From DAOMFM01 sp035429825 (GTDB lineage Bacteria > Acidobacteriota > Blastocatellia > UBA7656 > JADIYM01): a stretch of 9,228 bases of DNA. This document shows, one piece after another, positions 1 through 6,299 of this stretch. The notes under the pieces were generated by a model, which was not told the origin of the DNA, did not search any database, and saw nothing but the letters and a program-made list of their open reading frames with translations. Made by a program: the position numbers and the translations under genes. How positions within the stretch are numbered: the first letter of the stretch is position 1; the number at the start of each line of letters is the position of its first letter. The stretch is taken from the NCBI GenBank assembly GCA_044224215.1, contig JBGAKX010000158.1:1-9228 (forward strand), in the 5' to 3' direction.

Positions 1-909
1 GATGTCGTGGTTCACCTCGTCGACGACGGGGAGCGTTACAAGCGGCTCGCAGAGGTCGAACGGGCGATCGGCGCCGCGGTATCCGGCGACCTCGAGCGCG
101 GCGATCCGGTCGTCGCCGTGGGCGGAGGCGTCGTCGGCGATCTTGCGGGGCTCGTCGCGGCGCTCTTCATGCGAGGAACTCCGGTCGTGCACGTGCCGAC
201 GACGCTGCTCGCGCAGATCGACAGCTCGGTAGGTGGCAAGGTTGCGGTCAATCACTCGATGGGGAAGAACCTGATCGGCGTGTTTCACCAGCCCGTCGCG
301 GTCTATTCGGATCCGGACACGCTGGCGACGCTGCCCGGGCGCGAGCTGAGGGCGGGCCTGTTCGAGGCGGTCAAGTACGGCGTCCTCGCGGACGCCGCGC
401 TCTTTTCGTGGATCGGCGAGAACCTCGAGGTATTGCGCCGCGCGGAGTCGACGTCGGTGGCGCGTCTCGCGGAGCGGTGCTGCCGTATCAAGGCGCGGAT
501 CGTCGCCGCCGACGAACGCGAGGCCGGGATTCGCCGATACCTCAACCTCGGCCATACCGCCGGACACGCGCTCGAGACCGTTACGCGGTATCGACGGTTC
601 AGGCACGGCGAGGCAGTCGGCTACGGTATCGAGGTCGCGGCGGAGCTCTCTCGTGCCTCCGGACGGCTGACGGACGCCGAGTCCCTCGCGGTCCGCGAGC
701 TCGTCGGTCGGGTCGGCCGGCGGCCCGAAATCTCGGATCTCGATCCGGGCGAACTTGTCGCCGCGATGCGCCATGACAAGAAGCGTTCGGCGGGTCGGAT
801 CGGGTTCGTCCTTCCGGTGGCGATCGGCAGCGTCGTGTTCGAGCCTGCGGTCGCAGAGCGCGACATCATGCGAGCGCTGCGCGCCGTAGCGCGTGGAACT
901 GTCGTATAG
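1..909 (+). CDS. aroB: 3-dehydroquinate synthase, 5'-truncated by window edge
   Basis: Cytoplasmic enzyme of the shikimate pathway that converts DAHP to 3-dehydroquinate using NAD+ and a divalent metal. The frame is open from base 1 (302 residues visible). The GTG at 7 is internal, not the start. Numbering from base 1, the NAD-binding segment GGGVVGDLAG is near residues 41-50, followed by VPTTLLAQIDSSVGGK and KNLIGVFHQP. FEAVKYG supplies metal ligand Glu122, NLGHTAGHALE supplies His185 and HGEAVGYG supplies His202. Their 63- and 17-residue spacings match the family's Glu/His/His ligands, and DKK near 259-261 is the usual C-terminal lysine motif. By alignment with the roughly 360-residue family, about 60 N-terminal residues lie outside the window. 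All key residues seen are intact, so it should be functional. It is the first visible gene of a co-directional cluster, with 59 nt to the next start. Confidence 0.97.
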   Translation, partial: DVVVHLVDDGERYKRLAEVERAIGAAVSGDLERGDPVVAVGGGVVGDLAGLVAALFMRGTPVVHVPTTLLAQIDSSVGGKVAVNHSMGKNLIGVFHQPVAVYSDPDTLATLPGRELRAGLFEAVKYGVLADAALFSWIGENLEVLRRAESTSVARLAERCCRIKARIVAADEREAGIRRYLNLGHTAGHALETVTRYRRFRHGEAVGYGIEVAAELSRASGRLTDAESLAVRELVGRVGRRPEISDLDPGELVAAMRHDKKRSAGRIGFVLPVAIGSVVFEPAVAERDIMRALRAVARGTVV

Positions 910-956
910 TACGGTTGTGTCGATCCCCGCCCTGGGGACGCCGATTCCAATCACTC

Positions 957-961
957 AGGAG
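957..961 (+). promoter_or_regulatory. Ribosome binding site that fixes the ATG at 969
   Basis: AGGAG lies 7 nt upstream of the ATG at 969. The same frame is open from an ATG at 915, but that site has no purine-rich element before it and would add 18 residues ahead of the membrane segment, so 969 is the better start. Confidence 0.75.
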
Positions 962-968
962 AACGAGC

Positions 969-1358
969 ATGACGAGCACACCTTCAGTGCGGGGGCGGGC
1001 CGCGGAGCGCGGCGAGGGGAATCTGAGGCTCATCGTCTTTCTGCTCCTTGTCGCACTTATTGGGTACCTGGGAATCAAGAACGTGCCAACGTACTTCGCC
1101 ATGCAGAGTCTGAAACAGGACCTTGCGGAGATGACCCGCGGCGACGGCACCGCAAACCAGCCGGTCGAGAAGATCCGGCGCAAGGCCGATTCGATCATTG
1201 CGGAATACGGACAGTGGGGCGTGAAGTCACAGGACGTCCAGATACAGAAGGATGGCAAGCTCACCACCGTGACATTCCAATGCACGCAACCGATCGACTG
1301 CATCGTCACGACGTACGACTGGCAGATCTCGGAGGTCTACAAGCAGCAGGCCTACTAA
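969..1358 (+). CDS. Small single-pass membrane-anchored protein of unknown function
   Basis: A 129-residue protein I cannot name. A short arginine-rich N-terminus (residues 1-18) is followed by one hydrophobic helix at about 19-36 (LRLIVFLLLVALIGYLG) and a soluble C-terminal region of about 90 residues. By the positive-inside rule the soluble part should face the periplasm. Two cysteines, Cys105 and Cys111, sit near the C-terminus and could form a disulfide there. The layout (short basic tail, one helix, then a KNVPTYFAMQSLK-like amphipathic segment) is reminiscent of DUF4845-type small membrane proteins, but this is only a resemblance. It is not lipidated: there is no lipobox. It lies between aroB and the M16-like gene, 19 nt before the latter, and is probably co-transcribed with both. 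Confidence 0.8.
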   Translation: MTSTPSVRGRAAERGEGNLRLIVFLLLVALIGYLGIKNVPTYFAMQSLKQDLAEMTRGDGTANQPVEKIRRKADSIIAEYGQWGVKSQDVQIQKDGKLTTVTFQCTQPIDCIVTTYDWQISEVYKQQAY

Positions 1359-1377
1359 CCGGGGTGCGGGTGCAAGC

Positions 1378-4176
1378 GTGGGTTTCGTCTCATCAGGTGC
1401 GGTTCGGCTGCTGACGTGCTGTGTGATCGGGTGCGCGCTCGCCGTGCCCGCCGTCCGAGCGCAGAGCGGGCGCGTCAGGCCGCGGCCGACCCAGCCCGCG
1501 CCGACCGCTCCGCAGCCGAGCGAACCGTCGACGCAACCGGCGCAGCCGCCACCCGCATCGGCCCGACCGCAGCCCGCACCTGCCGCACCACCGGTGCCTG
1601 CGGGCGGAAAGATCGCAGCGCAGAGCACGTCGGGAGCGATCATCAGAACCGCGCTTGCGAACGGGCTCGTGCTCGTCGTGCGCGAGAATCCCGCGACGCA
1701 GCTCGTCGCGGTCACAACGCGCATCGCGGGTGGCTCTGGGGCCGATAGCGCACGCTCTCTCGCCGCGGCGCGAACGGCCGTGTCTGCGGAACGCACCGGT
1801 GGGTCCGTTGCCGCGCGTGTCCGCCTCGCCGGTTCATCGATCGACGTGTCGGTCGACGGCGACTCGACCACGTTCGTTTCCATCGTGGATACGCGAGGCG
1901 CGGGAGCGGTGATCGAGGCGCACGCGCGCCTGCTGGAACCACTACCGCCGTCTGCGACCGTGGTGCCAGCCGCGCCGCGCTCCGATCCCGGGGACTTCGC
2001 CACGGCCGCGTTCGCGCGGACTGCGAGGGCTGCGCGCGGCATCGCCGACGGAGACGATGCCGGGCCGGCGGGTTCGGCCGACATTGCGGCGTTCATCGCA
2101 ATCAGGTATCGGACGAACCGCGCGTCGATCGTGGTCGCTGGAAACGTCAATCCGTTCAACGTGACACGCGAGGTTCAGGTGGTGTTCGGTGCATTGGCTT
2201 CGGCCGACGTGGTGCCGCCGCCTGCACCGCCGCCTGCTCCCGTCGTTGTATCGGCACCCGCGCCAACGCCGGTGTCGTCAACCGGCTATCGCTTTCAGCG
2301 TGCGGATTGCGGGATTGCGTATGCAACCGTCGGCTACCCTGTGGGCGGAATTCTGGAACCGGGCGGCGCGGCTGCCGAGATCGCCGTCGCGGCGCTGGCG
2401 TGTGGAAGGACGTCGCGCCTTGGGCGCCTGCTGGTCGGGGCGGGTCTCGCGGCGAGCGTCGACGGGCGCGTGGTGTGGGGCGAGCGCGGCGGGGCGATCG
2501 TCGTGCAGGTCGGATGCGATCCAAAGCGGATCGATGCGGTTGAGGCGGCATTGTTTCGCGAGATCGACCGGTTCCGACGCGAGCGAATGTCGGATGCCGA
2601 ACTGCAGCGCGCTCGCAACATCTTTGAGTTGCGCTTTGTGCGTTCGGTCGAGACGATCGAGGGCGAGGCGGAATCGCTCGCGACGTTCGAACAGGCGACC
2701 GACGACCCTGGCGCGCGGGCGGCGTTTGCGGAGCGCGTGCGCGCGCTCGGCGCAGCCGACGTGCAAACGGCGGCGGTGCGACTGCTCGCGTCGAACATGG
2801 CGGTCGTCGACGAGCTTCTTCCGTTCGACGCGCCCGACAGGACGTTTACCGCGGCGGCGTTTGCGGACACGGTCCGAGCGTGGGCTCCGGGATCGTCGGA
2901 CGCGGTGGATCCCTCGTCGGTTCGAGCGGCGGAGCCGGCCGCCACCGTTGCCGAGGGTTCGCGCCGTCGCCAGCGTGAGGAGACCGGCGAGGCCGTCCTG
3001 CTGCCGGTTCCGGTCGGCGTTCGCGATTTCTCGACGCTCAACGGACCGAAGGCGTTCGTTCGCGAGGACCAGTCGCGCCCGATCCTGTCGATCGGCTTCT
3101 ACTTTCCCGCCGGGCGTGCCTCCGAGGCGGCGGACGAGCGCGGCATCACGGTGCTCATGCTGAGGGCGATGCTCGAGGGGTCTCGCGCCCGACCCGGCGA
3201 CAAGGTGCTGAAGGATCTCGAACAGCTGGGGGCCGAGGCGCATGCCTTTGCCGGTCCCGATTATTTTGGAATCGTGGTCGACGTCGTGTCGCGCAATGCC
3301 GACCTGGCGATGGACATTGCGATCGAAGCGATCGAGCACCCGACATTCGCCAAGGAACCGGTCGCGCGCGCGCGGGATGCGCTGCTTCTCGATCAGCGCG
3401 CTGCGAGAGCCAATGCCGGACCCCGTTCTGTGGAGCTGTTCTGGCAGAACCGCTTCCCGACGCATGCCTACGGGGCTCCCGAGCTCGGGCTCCCGGATGC
3501 GGTTGCGCGGCTCACCGACGAAAAGCTCAAGGCGTGGTATGCGCGGTCGATTGCCAGCCAATATCCGCTGGCGGGCATCGTCGGCGACACCGACGGCTCG
3601 TCGCTGGTGTCGCGTCACCTGACGGATTCGTTCGACCGGCCGGAGGGTGAGCCGACGCAGTCGGCCGTGCTCCCGCCACCCAATGTGACAGGGGAGTCGG
3701 TCGACATGACACGGCGGAACCTGACGGTACAGACGCTCGGGTTTCCGTGTCCGGGTTTAAAGTGGCCGGCGCTCGACGCGCTCGACGTGGTCGGCGCCGC
3801 GTGCGGCGCGATCGTCGAACGGCGACGGCTCGGGGGTGCGCTGCGGACGACGATCGATTCGGCGGTTGGCGACGAGTCAAGGGATCGTGACCGGGCGCTC
3901 GCGAGCATGTCCCGTGTCGTCACCACGGAGCTCGCGGACGACGAACTGTCCGCGGCACGCACCGCTGCTGCCGTGGCGTATTACCGCCGCGGCCAGACGT
4001 TCGACGCGATGGCGCTGCTGTACGTCGACGCGGCGGCCTGCGGAACGCCGCTCGACTCGGTCGAAACATACGGCGATCGCATCCGCGCAATCACTGCAGG
4101 CGACGTCAGGCGCACGGCCGCCGCGGTGATGATCCCGGCAACCGGCGGCCGCGGCATCGTGCGCGGGCAGCCGTAG
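1378..4176 (+). CDS. Secreted two-lobed M16 (pitrilysin/insulinase-type) peptidase-like protein lacking the zinc motif
   Basis: A 932-residue exported protein starting at GTG; no good Shine-Dalgarno is visible, so the start is moderately sure. Residues 1-28 form a signal peptide ending VRA before Gln29. Residues 34-75 are a Pro/Ala/Gln-rich linker. The first M16 half runs from about 88 to 490 and includes the typical RYRTNRASIVVAGNVNP strand at 243-259 and a second proline-rich linker at 279-298. After a variable joint, the second half begins at LNGPKAFVRE (554). M16 proteins normally carry HxxEH in a GLAHFLEHMLFKG-like helix. The ungapped counterpart in the second half is GITVLMLRAMLEG (589-601), placing Val, Leu and Arg at the ligand positions. 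In the first half the best counterpart, around 127-135, has Ala, Thr and Ala. It therefore looks catalytically inactive, perhaps a partner or chaperone-like subunit. The family fold is confident; the role is unknown. The frame is clean over 2.8 kb. Confidence 0.85.
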   Translation: MGFVSSGAVRLLTCCVIGCALAVPAVRAQSGRVRPRPTQPAPTAPQPSEPSTQPAQPPPASARPQPAPAAPPVPAGGKIAAQSTSGAIIRTALANGLVLVVRENPATQLVAVTTRIAGGSGADSARSLAAARTAVSAERTGGSVAARVRLAGSSIDVSVDGDSTTFVSIVDTRGAGAVIEAHARLLEPLPPSATVVPAAPRSDPGDFATAAFARTARAARGIADGDDAGPAGSADIAAFIAIRYRTNRASIVVAGNVNPFNVTREVQVVFGALASADVVPPPAPPPAPVVVSAPAPTPVSSTGYRFQRADCGIAYATVGYPVGGILEPGGAAAEIAVAALACGRTSRLGRLLVGAGLAASVDGRVVWGERGGAIVVQVGCDPKRIDAVEAALFREIDRFRRERMSDAELQRARNIFELRFVRSVETIEGEAESLATFEQATDDPGARAAFAERVRALGAADVQTAAVRLLASNMAVVDELLPFDAPDRTFTAAAFADTVRAWAPGSSDAVDPSSVRAAEPAATVAEGSRRRQREETGEAVLLPVPVGVRDFSTLNGPKAFVREDQSRPILSIGFYFPAGRASEAADERGITVLMLRAMLEGSRARPGDKVLKDLEQLGAEAHAFAGPDYFGIVVDVVSRNADLAMDIAIEAIEHPTFAKEPVARARDALLLDQRAARANAGPRSVELFWQNRFPTHAYGAPELGLPDAVARLTDEKLKAWYARSIASQYPLAGIVGDTDGSSLVSRHLTDSFDRPEGEPTQSAVLPPPNVTGESVDMTRRNLTVQTLGFPCPGLKWPALDALDVVGAACGAIVERRRLGGALRTTIDSAVGDESRDRDRALASMSRVVTTELADDELSAARTAAAVAYYRRGQTFDAMALLYVDAAACGTPLDSVETYGDRIRAITAGDVRRTAAAVMIPATGGRGIVRGQP

Positions 4177-4180
4177 GAGG
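4175..4180 (+). promoter_or_regulatory. Ribosome binding site overlapping the upstream stop codon
   Basis: AGGAGG starts inside the TAG stop of the M16-like gene and ends 6 nt before the GTG at 4187. This decides the GTG start of the cold-shock gene and suggests translational coupling with the preceding gene. Confidence 0.85.
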
Positions 4181-4186
4181 CGTCGC

Positions 4187-4453
4187 GTGCCGCGTCACTC
4201 GGGCATCGTTCAGTGGTTCAGCCGCGCGAAGGGCTATGGCTTCATCCGCGAGGACGATGGCAGCGACCTGTTCGTGCACCATACCGGAATCAGGATGTCG
4301 GGCTTTCGCGCGCTCGAGGCGGGTCAGCGCGTCACGTTCGAGATCGGCAACGGGCCGAAGGGGGCGCAGTGCGAGGACGTCGAAACCGAGGAGTCGCGCA
4401 AGTGGGGCGACAGAACGCCGATTCGACGGATTGGTGGACTAACACAGATCTGA
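4187..4453 (+). CDS. Cold-shock domain (CspA-family) protein
   Basis: An 88-residue single-stranded nucleic-acid-binding protein of the OB-fold cold-shock family, acting in the cytoplasm as an RNA chaperone or transcription antiterminator. The domain fills about residues 4-68. GIVQWFSRAKGYGFI contains the RNP1-type KGYGFI, and DLFVHHTGI is the RNP2 element. FRALEAGQRVTFEI and the following GPKGAQCEDV are the usual fourth and fifth strands. About 20 extra residues (EESRKWGDRTPIRRIGGLTQI) form a basic C-terminal tail beyond the roughly 67-residue CspA core. The start is GTG, set by a near-ideal AGGAGG. It is the last gene of the co-directional block, 10 nt after the M16-like stop. This short spacing implies co-transcription rather than its own cold-inducible leader; no long csp-type 5' UTR is present. 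Confidence 0.93.
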   Translation: MPRHSGIVQWFSRAKGYGFIREDDGSDLFVHHTGIRMSGFRALEAGQRVTFEIGNGPKGAQCEDVETEESRKWGDRTPIRRIGGLTQI

Positions 4454-4473
4454 ACGTTTGTGTTTCCGATCTG
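4441..4473 (+). terminator. Weak hairpin after the cold-shock gene, possible terminator
   Basis: CAGATC at 4445-4450 pairs with GATCTG at 4468-4473, and the stem extends to ACACAGATC/GATCTGCGT with one mismatch. A competing stem pairs AACACA (4441-4446) with TGTGTT (4459-4464). The structure overlaps the stop codon. No T-run follows, so intrinsic termination would be poor. It is listed because it sits where the left-hand transcription unit should end. Confidence 0.25.
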
Positions 4474-4506
4474 CGTAAATTCGCGTCGCGCCTGACCGTA
4501 GTGTAA

Positions 4507-5971
4507 TCTCACAATTTCCTCAGGGTCAATCGCTCATCTGGGTCAATCTGCATCGCACTTTCCATTACTGCGTTCGTATCCCGCGCAAACGCGCAAGGCC
4601 GCCAAACCGGCGGCTCCAATCGCATCGTCTACCGCCGGTCAAGGAAACATTCCTATGCTGATGCCAAGCCGATTGTCGAGGCGCTCGCGGACCGGCTGCC
4701 GCCTGGGCTCGCAGGTAAGACGCCGGCGGAGATCGAGGCTGCGTGGAATACCTGGGTCGCGCAACGGGACGCCGAAATACGCGATCGGTTGGCACGCGGC
4801 GACGAGGATTCGATCGTCAACTTCCTCCTCTTCGGCACGACGTTCACCAGGCAGCCGCGGGCGACGCCGCACGACATCGCAAAGCTCGGCGATCGCGCAA
4901 ACGTCTCCGAAATCCTCGCTGGCCGAATTGAGGACATGGTGGCCGGAATCGCGGCCCCGGGGACGAACGAGCGGCTTCAGTTCGCCCGGCAGGTCGTCGA
5001 ACGGCGGGGCATCGATCCGTCGACTTTGCAGTAGCGAGGGCGACCAGGTCCGGCCACCTCGTCGAAGCGTGCTGCGGCGCGTGCTCGCCGAGGTCGATTC
5101 GTTCCGCAAGACGAACCGTGTCCGCAAAGCCGTTGGAGACCTGGAGCGTGTTCGCCGAACGTTCGACACTGTACCGCGAACGGGGACTCTCGTCGGATAC
5201 GTCGATCTACCCGGATTTCGCGCTCGAGCAGTCGCTCGACGAGATCCGTGCGAAGGGACTCCTCGGCTGCAGGCAGCGTCCGGCGCGTCGCCATCGTCGG
5301 ACCCGGGCTCGATTTCACCGACAAGGGCGAAGGGTACGACTTCTACCCCCAGCAGACGATCCAGCCATTCGCAGTGATCGATTCGCTCATACGGCTCGGT
5401 CTGGCAAAGCCCGACGCGCTGACCGTGACGACGCTCCACCCTGAGCCCGCGGATCAACCAGCACCTCGCGGCGGCTCGCGACCGGGCCAGGGCCGGCACG
5501 CCGTATGTCGTTCAATTGCCGAGGGATACGGAGACGAACTGGGAGCAGCCGCTCATCAAGTACTGGGAGCGGTTTGGCGACCGGATCGGCGAGGACGTCA
5601 AGACGCCGGCGCCTGTGGTCGGCATCGAAAGCGTCCGGATGCGAGCCATCCGGATCCGGCCGGCGGTCGTGCTGTCGATCACGCCGCAGGACCTGAACGT
5701 GGTCCTTCAACGCCCCGAAGGCCTTGCGCCCGGCGACCGATACGACCTGATCATCGCAACGAACATCCTCGTCTACTACGACGTGTTCGAGCAGTCACCG
5801 GCGCTGGTGAATGTCTCCAAGATGTTGCGTCCAGGCGGTTTCCTGCTTTCGAACAACGCGTTGTTCGAGCTCCCCTCGACGCCGATGCGTTCGGCCGGCT
5901 ACACGACGGCCGTCTACTCGGACAAGCCCGATGACGGCGACCACATCGTGTGGTACCAGCGCCAGCCCTGA
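4507..5971 (+). pseudogene. SAM-dependent methyltransferase-like gene broken by several frameshifts
   Basis: One gene read through successive frames. Piece A (4507-5034) runs ...RIVYRRSRKHSYADAKP, then AWNTWVAQRDAEIRDRLARG and NFLLFGTTFTRQPR, ending at a TAG. Piece B (about 5035-5112) includes VLRRVLAEVDSFRKTNR. Piece C (about 5118-5262) reads PLETWSVFAERSTLYRERG and YPDFALEQSLDEIRAKGLL. Piece D (about 5266-5440) reads AAGSVRRVAIVGPGLDFTDK. Piece E (5441-5971) reads LSPRINQHLAAARDRAR through to the stop. VAIVGPGLDF (about 5284-5316) is a glycine-rich SAM-binding loop, YDLIIATNILVYYD (5741-5782) resembles the CheR-type post-SAM strand, and LRPGGF (5825-5842) is a common class I methyltransferase segment. 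Residues coded at about 4543-4590 (SICIALSITAFVSRANAQ) look like a signal peptide, but no ATG, GTG or TTG lies in frame between the stop at 4504 and there. Joined length is about 480 residues. Substrate is unknown. Indel errors in an intact gene are as likely as real decay. Confidence 0.7.
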
Positions 5972-6001
5972 CGGCCCGCCTTCGACCGCTCACAGTGATT
6001 C

Positions 6002-6032
6002 CAGAATTTCGTAGTTTTCCTACGAAATTCTG
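6002..6032 (+). terminator. Perfect 13-bp inverted repeat, candidate terminator or operator
   Basis: CAGAATTTCGTAG (6002-6014) and CTACGAAATTCTG (6020-6032) are exact reverse complements around the loop TTTTC. It begins 30 nt after the methyltransferase stop. No T-tract follows on either strand, so a Rho-independent terminator is not certain. A 3'-end-stabilising hairpin or a repressor operator are the alternatives. The AT-rich stem stands out against GC-rich surroundings. Confidence 0.5.
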
Positions 6033-6098
6033 AACCCAACTCTTCCGAAACGTCGGATTCCAGTACACAACGACAGCACATTACTCCATTAAAGAGAG

Positions 6099-6123
6099 CA
6101 GCTTGCGACACTTTTACAAGCTG
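6099..6123. promoter_or_regulatory. Inverted repeat upstream of the sigma-54 promoter, possible activator site
   Basis: CAGCTTG (6099-6105) and CAAGCTG (6117-6123) are exact reverse complements with an 11-nt spacer. The centre is about 25 nt upstream of the -24 element, so roughly -50 from the predicted transcription start. That is closer than most enhancer-binding-protein sites (usually near -100 or beyond), so it may instead bind another regulator. Confidence 0.3.
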
Positions 6124-6133
6124 TTTGCGCACG

Positions 6134-6150
6134 TGGCCCGCCTATTGCAA
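6134..6150 (+). promoter_or_regulatory. Sigma-54 (RpoN) -24/-12 promoter candidate
   Basis: TGGCCCGCCTATTGCAA has GG at 6135-6136 and GC at 6147-6148, separated by exactly 10 nt, and closely follows the known TGGCACG-N4-TTGCA consensus with one difference (C for A). The predicted start is about 12 nt after the GC, near 6160, giving a leader of about 140 nt to the receptor ATG. If real, the receptor would depend on RpoN plus an ATP-dependent enhancer-binding activator. No such activator gene is visible in this window. Confidence 0.55.
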
Positions 6151-6286
6151 GCAGGAAGGCCGCTCAGGCGCCGGACTTGCGCGCAACGCAAGCAAAAACG
6201 CGTTCAGGTCCACGAGGACCGCGCGGGACCGGGGCAGGGGCATTGACCAAGAAGAACAATTGAGAGCACTCAAAAACTCTCTTTAG

Positions 6287-6291
6287 AGGAG
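6287..6291 (+). promoter_or_regulatory. Strong ribosome binding site of the receptor gene
   Basis: AGGAG within TAGAGGAGAT lies 8 nt before the ATG at 6300. Just upstream, GAGAG (6262-6266) can pair with CTCTC (6277-6281), and the same CTCT stretch can instead pair with AGAG (6285-6288) of the Shine-Dalgarno region. Two mutually exclusive small hairpins are therefore possible, though both are short. Confidence 0.75.
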
Positions 6292-6299
6292 ATTCAAGA

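Larger units (their letters stand above)
5972..6299. other. Non-coding interval upstream of the TonB-dependent receptor
   Basis: A 328-nt gap without a credible gene on either strand. It is locally more AT-rich than its neighbours between about 5990 and 6125. It contains, in order, a perfect 13-bp hairpin (6002-6032), a 7-bp inverted repeat (6099-6123), a sigma-54-type promoter candidate (6134-6150), a 6-bp hairpin (CTTGCG at 6176-6181 with CGCAAG at 6187-6192) in the presumed leader, and a strong ribosome binding site. This order is what one expects of a terminator followed by a regulated promoter with a leader of about 140 nt. Confidence 0.7.

Noticed and set aside
1227..2159. Long minus-strand open frame (310 codons) opposite the small membrane protein and the M16-like gene
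   Set aside because: It lies antisense to well-supported genes, has low-complexity Ala/Arg/Pro composition typical of GC-rich antisense frames, and shows no recognisable motif.
2278..3618. Long minus-strand open frame (446 codons) opposite the M16-like gene
   Set aside because: The Arg-rich composition is a by-product of codon bias on the other strand; the + strand frame has clear M16 features and a signal peptide.
4598..4614. GCCGCC-AAACC-GGCGGC hairpin as a regulatory or terminator structure
   Set aside because: It falls within the coding frame just after the putative signal peptide and has no T-run; such GC dyads are common in GC-rich coding DNA.
5034..5971. Separate small genes in place of one broken methyltransferase gene
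   Set aside because: The pieces join in order into one protein with motifs in the expected sequence, the junctions need only 1-2 base changes, and no internal piece has its own ribosome binding site.
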